The notes under the pieces were generated by a model. The model did not search any database and had not been told where the DNA came from. It saw nothing but the letters and a program-made list of their open reading frames with translations. DNA of 9,009 bases from Methanomicrobiales archaeon. GTDB lineage: Archaea > Halobacteriota > Methanomicrobia > Methanomicrobiales > Methanoculleaceae. Position numbers and translations under genes: made by a program. Below, in pieces: positions 6,601-9,009 of the stretch (positions within the stretch are counted from its first letter, which is position 1; each line of letters opens with the position of its first letter). The stretch lies in contig JAAZID010000292.1 of assembly GCA_012510295.1 (NCBI GenBank), positions 1 to 9,009 on the forward strand, in the 5' to 3' direction.

Positions 6601-7717
6601 GCTCTCTCTCGGCCTCCTTTCTCTCCGTTATATCGGAGTATGTTCCTGTGATCCGGAGCGGCGCCCCATCCGCATCCCGCCTGACCACCTGGAGCCGGCC
6701 CAGTAGATAGATCCACCTTCCGGATGCCGAACGCGCCCGGAACTCAATGTTGAGGCGGTCGCGCTCTCCGGTGGCCATACTGGAGAGCCCTTCCTCCAGG
6801 TGGCTCCGGTCATCAGGATGGGTGTTTGAGAAGAGGGCAGAGATCGACGGTACGAACGCCCCCGGTTCGTAGCCGAGCATCGTGAAGCAGCGTGGACTGC
6901 AAAAGATCGCTCCTGTACTGATGTCCCAGTCGACCAGTCCGTCGTTTGCAGCCGTGAACGCAAGGTTCAGCCGTTCCTCGCTCTTCTGTAAAGCTTCCTC
7001 GGCACGCCTCCGTGCGGTCACGTCGATGAGCGACATCATCGACTGGTTTACCACCGGGATCATGCCGATGGTGACCTCGACGATACAGATCTTCCCGGAT
7101 CGGTCTATGAACGAGAAGGAATAATTTTTCGGCGCGGCCGCAGGATCACGTCGCCGGAGGGCATGGTACCCCATGAGGCGCCGGTGTTCATCGTCATAGG
7201 CGATGAAATCGGTCAGGTGCTTTACACCGACGATCTCCTTGCGGGAGTATCTGGAGAGCCGTTCGAACTCGGTGTTCGCGGCCGATATCGTGCTATCGTC
7301 CTCGATGAGGATCGTCGCTGCCCCGGTATATTCGATGATCTCCTCGCAGCCTCCAACGCCCGGAGCAACCTGGAATCGCAGTAACCAGCCTCTGCCTGAT
7401 GACGTTTTCCGGCCCGAGCAGAGGCAGAGCCGCTCACCCCCTTCCAGGTCCCGGACCCGGCACTCAAATGCAGGGAGATCATCGCCATCTCCGGGCACCG
7501 CGAGGATCCTTGTGACAATATTCCCGCCCCTCCCGAGTGCGTGGACGGCCTCCTCGAGATCACCCTTCGGCATCCCGAAGATGTGACGGAAAGCCTGATT
7601 TGCCCAGGTTACTTTGCCGTTCTCACTGACCAGGAGGTAGCAGTCATCGAGATCGTCAAGTATCCGGTACTCCGGCGGCGCTTCCCAAATGGTACCCGGG
7701 GTTCTGGTGGGAGTCAC
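3650..7717 (-). CDS. Soluble multi-PAS/GAF sensor histidine kinase
   Basis: A 1355-residue protein without signal peptide or membrane segment, so a cytosolic sensor kinase. Domains by eye: eight PAS domains (about 18-117, 125-233, 246-367, 375-487, 495-614, 620-737, 744-856, 864-976), most closing with the DIT-type PAC ending, then GAF (985-1133), a short coiled coil, a HisKA-like helix pair with H-box DILSHDIRN (phospho-acceptor H1155) and HATPase (1245-1353). The ATP site is complete: N-box NLIGNAVKF (N1255, N1259), G1 DTGPGIP (1287-1293), G2 GQGLGLYI (1313-1320). An active autokinase is expected. No receiver domain is fused or encoded nearby, so the partner and signal are unknown. Start is GTG 7717 behind AAGAGGA at 7731-7725; the next in-frame Met is residue 49, inside the first PAS. 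Three PAS modules are near copies of each other. Confidence 0.95.
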   Translation of the reverse strand: MTPTRTPGTIWEAPPEYRILDDLDDCYLLVSENGKVTWANQAFRHIFGMPKGDLEEAVHALGRGGNIVTRILAVPGDGDDLPAFECRVRDLEGGERLCLCSGRKTSSGRGWLLRFQVAPGVGGCEEIIEYTGAATILIEDDSTISAANTEFERLSRYSRKEIVGVKHLTDFIAYDDEHRRLMGYHALRRRDPAAAPKNYSFSFIDRSGKICIVEVTIGMIPVVNQSMMSLIDVTARRRAEEALQKSEERLNLAFTAANDGLVDWDISTGAIFCSPRCFTMLGYEPGAFVPSISALFSNTHPDDRSHLEEGLSSMATGERDRLNIEFRARSASGRWIYLLGRLQVVRRDADGAPLRITGTYSDITERKEAERELLIRDMAMESSLSAIGIADLDGYLTYANQALVDMRGLIDPHEIRGHHISDLWADPEKIREVLRTLAERGRYTGELTGRRSDGTEFTAHVTANFVTGQSGEPVCIMATAVDITEKRHMEKALRESEVRYRTLAESTPDIIFLISRDGDVLYLNSIGGCPFGMDPEILRGRNVREFYPPDVVKEWLETIRRAADSTSGPVTRETLLPGEGGGTWLETRFIPIVGSEGSTGTVLGISRDITMRKRTEEQLRFQALVLGQVDNAVIAIDMEKRITYMNRAAERLYGVSSREAPGKLIMELFTCEWLHPGDKEEFWRTLRDPGIWRGVTAHQKICGETIFVDATISALKDEHGEAAGMLCSFRDVTEQRSARHELQIKDMALESSLSGIVLADLNGRIIYTNRAFLAMSGWDQEEDIIGKPVSVLWVNPEAEKRFREETLRGGAWFGEIMSRRRDGTIVPIQLAISIVTDRSGRTLCLMGSGIDMSQQKETEREIRVRDMAMASSLNAFTVADLDGRLTYVNQAFLSIWGYTSETEVLGRLITEFWQDEEDARDALQVLLDSGRYVAERIGKRRDGTVFYAMYSGNMVTDDAGTPICLTASIADITDLKQAKADIQARNRELSILNQIIGVSVSATDIDEALEGVLAAIVDLLDLSGGGIYLVAPDRQSAQLVCARGLPKDFSWRAYIPDITAPPYVDIFTDGSAVFVNGSGRGGLPPYAAIPIVAPGVIIGSLNLMPHDHKEFTDADRPLLVAIGKGIGSSIERTLLIQQLEKAQREANLYLDILSHDIRNAENISGLYIDLLIDTLDGEAKGYAQKVRSSIRKSVEILRNVSTIRRIHHESAMLGPIDLDGIIQEEIGVFSEIIFHYDESDLVVMADLLLTEAFTNLIGNAVKFGGPAVEITIRVEESGDDVLVSVEDTGPGIPDEMKEAVFMRFGKNMNQKSGQGLGLYITRMLIKRYGGRIWVDDRVPGHPECGAAFRFTLRRA
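4790..5128 (-). repeat. PAS module copy C of three colinear internal repeats (kinase residues 864-976)
   Basis: Begins VRDMAMASSLNAFTVADLDG and ends in DITDLK. It is the last PAS before the GAF domain and resembles copy A more closely at its N-terminal end than copy B does, so the order of duplication is not simple. Confidence 0.8.
5150..5488 (-). repeat. PAS module copy B of three colinear internal repeats (kinase residues 744-856)
   Basis: Begins IKDMALESSLSGIVLADLNG and ends in DMSQQK, so the usual DIT triad is DMS in this copy. It is directly followed by copy C with a period of 120 residues, which suggests a tandem duplication; copy A is separated from them by two unlike PAS domains. Confidence 0.75.
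6257..6595 (-). repeat. PAS module copy A of three colinear internal repeats (kinase residues 375-487)
   Basis: Begins IRDMAMESSLSAIGIADLDG and ends in DITEKR. It aligns without net gaps with residues 744-856 and 864-976: in all three the closing Asp of the DIT or DMS motif lies exactly 107 residues after the first residue. Against copy C, 20 of the first 29 residues are identical. The DNA at 6566-6595 is also clearly similar to 5099-5128. Confidence 0.8.
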
Positions 7718-7724
7718 ATACGCG

Positions 7725-7773
7725 TCCTCTTGCAGTCCTGGAAAAATGTTTTCCAGGTTGTTACAGAAGAGGA
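7725..7773 (-). promoter_or_regulatory. Nested inverted repeats in the kinase leader, possible operator or Shine-Dalgarno-masking RNA structure
   Basis: The inner repeat is perfect: arms CCTGGAAAA (7737-7745) and TTTTCCAGG (7749-7757) around a 3-base centre. The outer repeat is TCCTCTT (7725-7731) and AAGAGGA (7767-7773), also perfect over 7 bp and centred within two bases of the inner one. In the minus-strand mRNA the 3' outer arm reads AAGAGGA, the putative Shine-Dalgarno site of the kinase, seven bases before its GTG. The RNA could therefore form a two-stem structure hiding that site; as DNA it could be a dyad operator. If the TATA-like box at 7796-7788 is used, the start would fall near 7765 and the 5' outer arm would be missing from that transcript. 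Confidence 0.55.
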
Positions 7774-7785
7774 TGATCGTTAAAG

Positions 7786-7796
7786 TCTTATTAAAA
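7786..7796 (-). promoter_or_regulatory. Candidate TATA box of the kinase gene
   Basis: TTTTAATAAGA on the minus strand, preceded by purine-rich CAAAGAG that could act as BRE. A spacing of about 26 bases puts transcription start near 7765, leaving a leader of about 48 bases. Other AT-rich boxes lie upstream at 7858-7867 and 7881-7892, so the choice is not certain. Confidence 0.5.
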
Positions 7797-7846
7797 CTCT
7801 TTGATTGGGGCTGGAAGGAAATATCTTTGTTCTATGCACCGGATCC

Positions 7847-7885
7847 AAAAACATAAAACATATATGTCGAGCGGGCAGCGAAAAA
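7847..7885 (-). terminator. Candidate U-run terminator zone of the flavoprotein operon
   Basis: On the minus strand the sequence has T5 (7885-7881), T4 (7858-7855) and T5 (7851-7847) within 40 bases, about 110-150 bases after the flavoprotein stop codon. Multiple U-runs without hairpins fit archaeal termination. A nearer T4 at about 7964-7961 follows a weak GCCT/AGGC stem. The same AT-rich stretch could instead be promoter sequence for the kinase. Confidence 0.4.
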
Positions 7886-7994
7886 TATTTTTTACCGCCG
7901 CCTCATTCTGGGAGGGGGTGCCCGGGGGGATCGGTATCCGAATTTCAATACTGGATGATAAAACTCGCCTGTAAGAGGCTCCGGGCTGGGGATC

Positions 7995-8663
7995 TTATGT
8001 GTCTGTGGCGTGTTCGGGGGTGGTCTCCTCCCGGGATGAGGTCTCTATCTCTCCCGATTCCTGCATCTTCCGGAGGAGGTCGACCACCTTTCGCCCCTTC
8101 GCCCGCCCTTCGGCGAGTGCGGTGGGGTGCCCTCGAATCCCGTCATAATGGTCCAGGTCGTTTGCTATGACGTTATCCCAGTACTCAAAGCCCGTTGTGT
8201 TGAAGAATGCGGTGATAGCGGGAAACGCCGCATCAAAGACGTTCTCCCACCCGAGGCCGGCGGTCGATACGAAGATCCCCTTATGGCGCCGGGTATGTTC
8301 GTTGGTGAAGTAGAGAGTCTTTAGGATGAACTTGCGCGCCCATATGTACTGGGTGCGGTCGATCAGGCCCTTGAGTTCGGCCGTGATCCCCATCGAGTAT
8401 ATGGGGGATGTGACGACGAGGACGTCAGCAGAGGCGATCGTATCATATACCGGTGTGAGTTCGTCGTTGATGATACACTCCCCGGTCCTGTGGCAGACGT
8501 TGCACCCCCGGCACGAGGCGTAGTCAAGCGATCCGAGGACGATCTTTTCGACCTCTCCACCAGCCTCCCGTGCCCCATCGAGGACGGCGTCGAGAAGGGT
8601 CTCGGTGTTCCCGTGCCGCCGGGGACTTCCCGATATACCGAGGACTTTTATGGCCCCGGTCAT
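7995..8663 (-). CDS. Flavodoxin-fold FMN oxidoreductase with Isf-like cysteine cluster
   Basis: A 222-residue cytosolic protein of the NADPH-dependent FMN reductase / iron-sulfur flavoprotein group. The N-terminus has the FMN phosphate loop GISGSPRRHGNTE (residues 9-21). A compact cysteine motif follows, C-x2-C-x2-C-x5-C (C51, C54, C57, C63), which fits the pattern described for methanogen iron-sulfur flavoproteins that hold a [4Fe-4S] cluster. TSPIYSMGITAELKGLIDR at 85-103 is the typical flavin-side segment. Isf proteins take electrons from ferredoxin and can reduce oxygen or peroxide; some relatives with similar cysteines are simple reductases, so the substrate is open. Start is ATG 8663, with GGGAGGT nine bases upstream and a four-base ATGA overlap with the preceding paralogue; the open frame extends to 8825 but that extra part has no family similarity. 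The C-terminal tail (SGEIETSSREETTPEHATDT) is polar and probably disordered. Confidence 0.9.
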   Translation of the reverse strand: MTGAIKVLGISGSPRRHGNTETLLDAVLDGAREAGGEVEKIVLGSLDYASCRGCNVCHRTGECIINDELTPVYDTIASADVLVVTSPIYSMGITAELKGLIDRTQYIWARKFILKTLYFTNEHTRRHKGIFVSTAGLGWENVFDAAFPAITAFFNTTGFEYWDNVIANDLDHYDGIRGHPTALAEGRAKGRKVVDLLRKMQESGEIETSSREETTPEHATDT

Positions 8664-9009
8664 GTAACCCCGACCTCCCGCAGGTGTGCTATGACCTCGC
8701 CCGCCAGGGCCTCTGCGTCCTGCAGGGCGGTGGGGTGACGGTCGATCGCGCCCTTCTCGTCGACGCCGTTTACCATCAGGTACCTGGTATCCTTCTCGCG
8801 GACGTCGATGACGTTGAAGAAACACTTCACCGAGGGGATCGCCGCATCAAAAACGTTCTCCCATGTCTGCCCGGCGGTCGATATGAATATCCCGACCCGC
8901 TTTCCTTTGCGCTCCGGCGGGACGACCGGGAGGCGGAGGGCGTACTTCCGGGTGCAGAAGACCTGTGAGCGGTCGACCAGCACCTTTGCCTGCGCGGTAA
9001 GTCCCATAC
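8660..9009 (-). CDS. Second flavodoxin-fold flavoprotein, tandem paralogue (N-terminus outside window)
   Basis: The frame is open to the window edge; the ATG at 9007 is an internal Met, because MGLTAQAKVLVDRSQ aligns with residues 91-105 of the downstream protein (MGITAELKGLIDRTQ). About 90 N-terminal residues, including the FMN loop and any cysteine cluster, are missing from view. The visible 115 residues keep the family segment STAGQTWENVFDAAIP; over the 23-residue stretch ending FFN, 16 residues match the neighbour. It should be another FMN-binding oxidoreductase in the same operon, with its TGA overlapping the next ATG by four bases. It lacks the long polar tail of its partner. Whether it binds an iron-sulfur cluster cannot be told from this part. 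The two genes probably arose by tandem duplication followed by considerable divergence. Confidence 0.85.
   Translation of the reverse strand, partial: MGLTAQAKVLVDRSQVFCTRKYALRLPVVPPERKGKRVGIFISTAGQTWENVFDAAIPSVKCFFNVIDVREKDTRYLMVNGVDEKGAIDRHPTALQDAEALAGEVIAHLREVGVT
8673..8679 (-). promoter_or_regulatory. Shine-Dalgarno site of the downstream flavoprotein gene
   Basis: GGGAGGT on the minus strand lies nine bases before ATG 8663, inside the 3' end of the upstream paralogue. It supports the short 222-residue start rather than the longer open frame, and fits coupled translation of the two genes. Confidence 0.75.

Larger units (their letters stand above)
7718..7994. other. 277-bp intergenic region between the flavoprotein and kinase genes
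   Basis: No convincing gene on either strand. It holds the kinase leader with nested inverted repeats (7725-7773), a TATA-like box (7786-7796), two perfect AT palindromes (ACATATATGT at 7858-7867, AAAAATATTTTT at 7881-7892), minus-strand U-runs, and a G-rich stretch (7910-7929, tracts of 3, 5 and 6 G). It is visibly richer in A and T than the flanking genes between about 7740 and 7895. Confidence 0.8.

Noticed and set aside
7910..7929. G-rich tract as a possible G-quadruplex
   Set aside because: Only three G-tracts of three or more are present and the last is interrupted from the others by CCC, which would rather pair with them; not strong enough to call.
7805..8170. A 121-codon plus-strand open frame across the intergenic region and the flavoprotein 3' end
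   Set aside because: No recognisable family, two thirds antisense to a real gene, no ribosome site, and composition changes abruptly at the gene border.
8664..8825. Longer start for the downstream flavoprotein
   Set aside because: The extra 54 residues are Arg/Gly-rich frame-shifted reading of the upstream paralogue; ATG 8663 has a good Shine-Dalgarno site and starts at the FMN-fold N-terminus.
1..9009. CRISPR arrays, tRNA or rRNA genes, insertion sequences or att sites
   Set aside because: No regularly spaced short repeats, cloverleaf-like segment, transposase or integrase, or terminal inverted repeats were seen; the only repeats are the PAS modules and the kinase-leader dyads.

Overview
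The window looks like part of a chromosome from a GC-rich methanogenic euryarchaeon, most likely Methanomicrobiales and Methanoculleus-like. This is inferred from gene families and style: a methanogen-type CBS-pair protein, a kinase with the H-box DILSHDIRN, flavoproteins with a compact cysteine cluster, AT-rich TATA-like boxes with few or no Shine-Dalgarno sites in front of some genes, and T-run terminators without hairpins. No rRNA, tRNA, mobile element or CRISPR array was seen. The genus is not proven by the sequence.

Left block (1-2684, + strand): an arginine biosynthesis operon. The 3' end of argC is followed by a two-CBS-domain protein, argJ and argB. The last three genes are joined by 4-base ATGA overlaps, and the CBS gene's Shine-Dalgarno site sits on the argC stop codon. 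ArgB phosphorylates N-acetylglutamate, ArgC reduces the product, and ArgJ recycles the acetyl group. ArgB has the N-terminal helix and C-terminal signature of arginine-inhibited enzymes. The CBS protein has no known arginine role but is locked into the operon, so it is a candidate nucleotide- or SAM-type sensor for the pathway.

Middle block (2681-3639): a 94-residue AroQ chorismate mutase on the minus strand, convergent with argB so that the two stop codons overlap. It is divergent from a small membrane-embedded M50 (site-2-type) metalloprotease on the plus strand. The two start on either side of one AT-rich box near 3019-3029. Each plus-strand transcription unit ends in a run of eight T.

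Right block (3650-9009, minus strand): a 1355-residue soluble sensor histidine kinase with eight PAS domains, one GAF domain and a complete HisKA/HATPase core. Three of its PAS modules are colinear internal duplicates. Its leader carries a perfect 9-bp inverted repeat nested inside a 7-bp inverted repeat that covers the putative Shine-Dalgarno site, and an AUG-stop pair overlaps its GTG start. Upstream lies a 277-bp AT- and U-run-rich intergenic region. Beyond it are two tandem paralogous flavodoxin-fold flavoproteins joined by an ATGA overlap; the upstream one runs off the window. The most unusual items are the kinase leader, the CBS gene inside the arg operon, the convergent gene ends with terminators lying on or inside the neighbour, and a changed active-site pair in the chorismate mutase.
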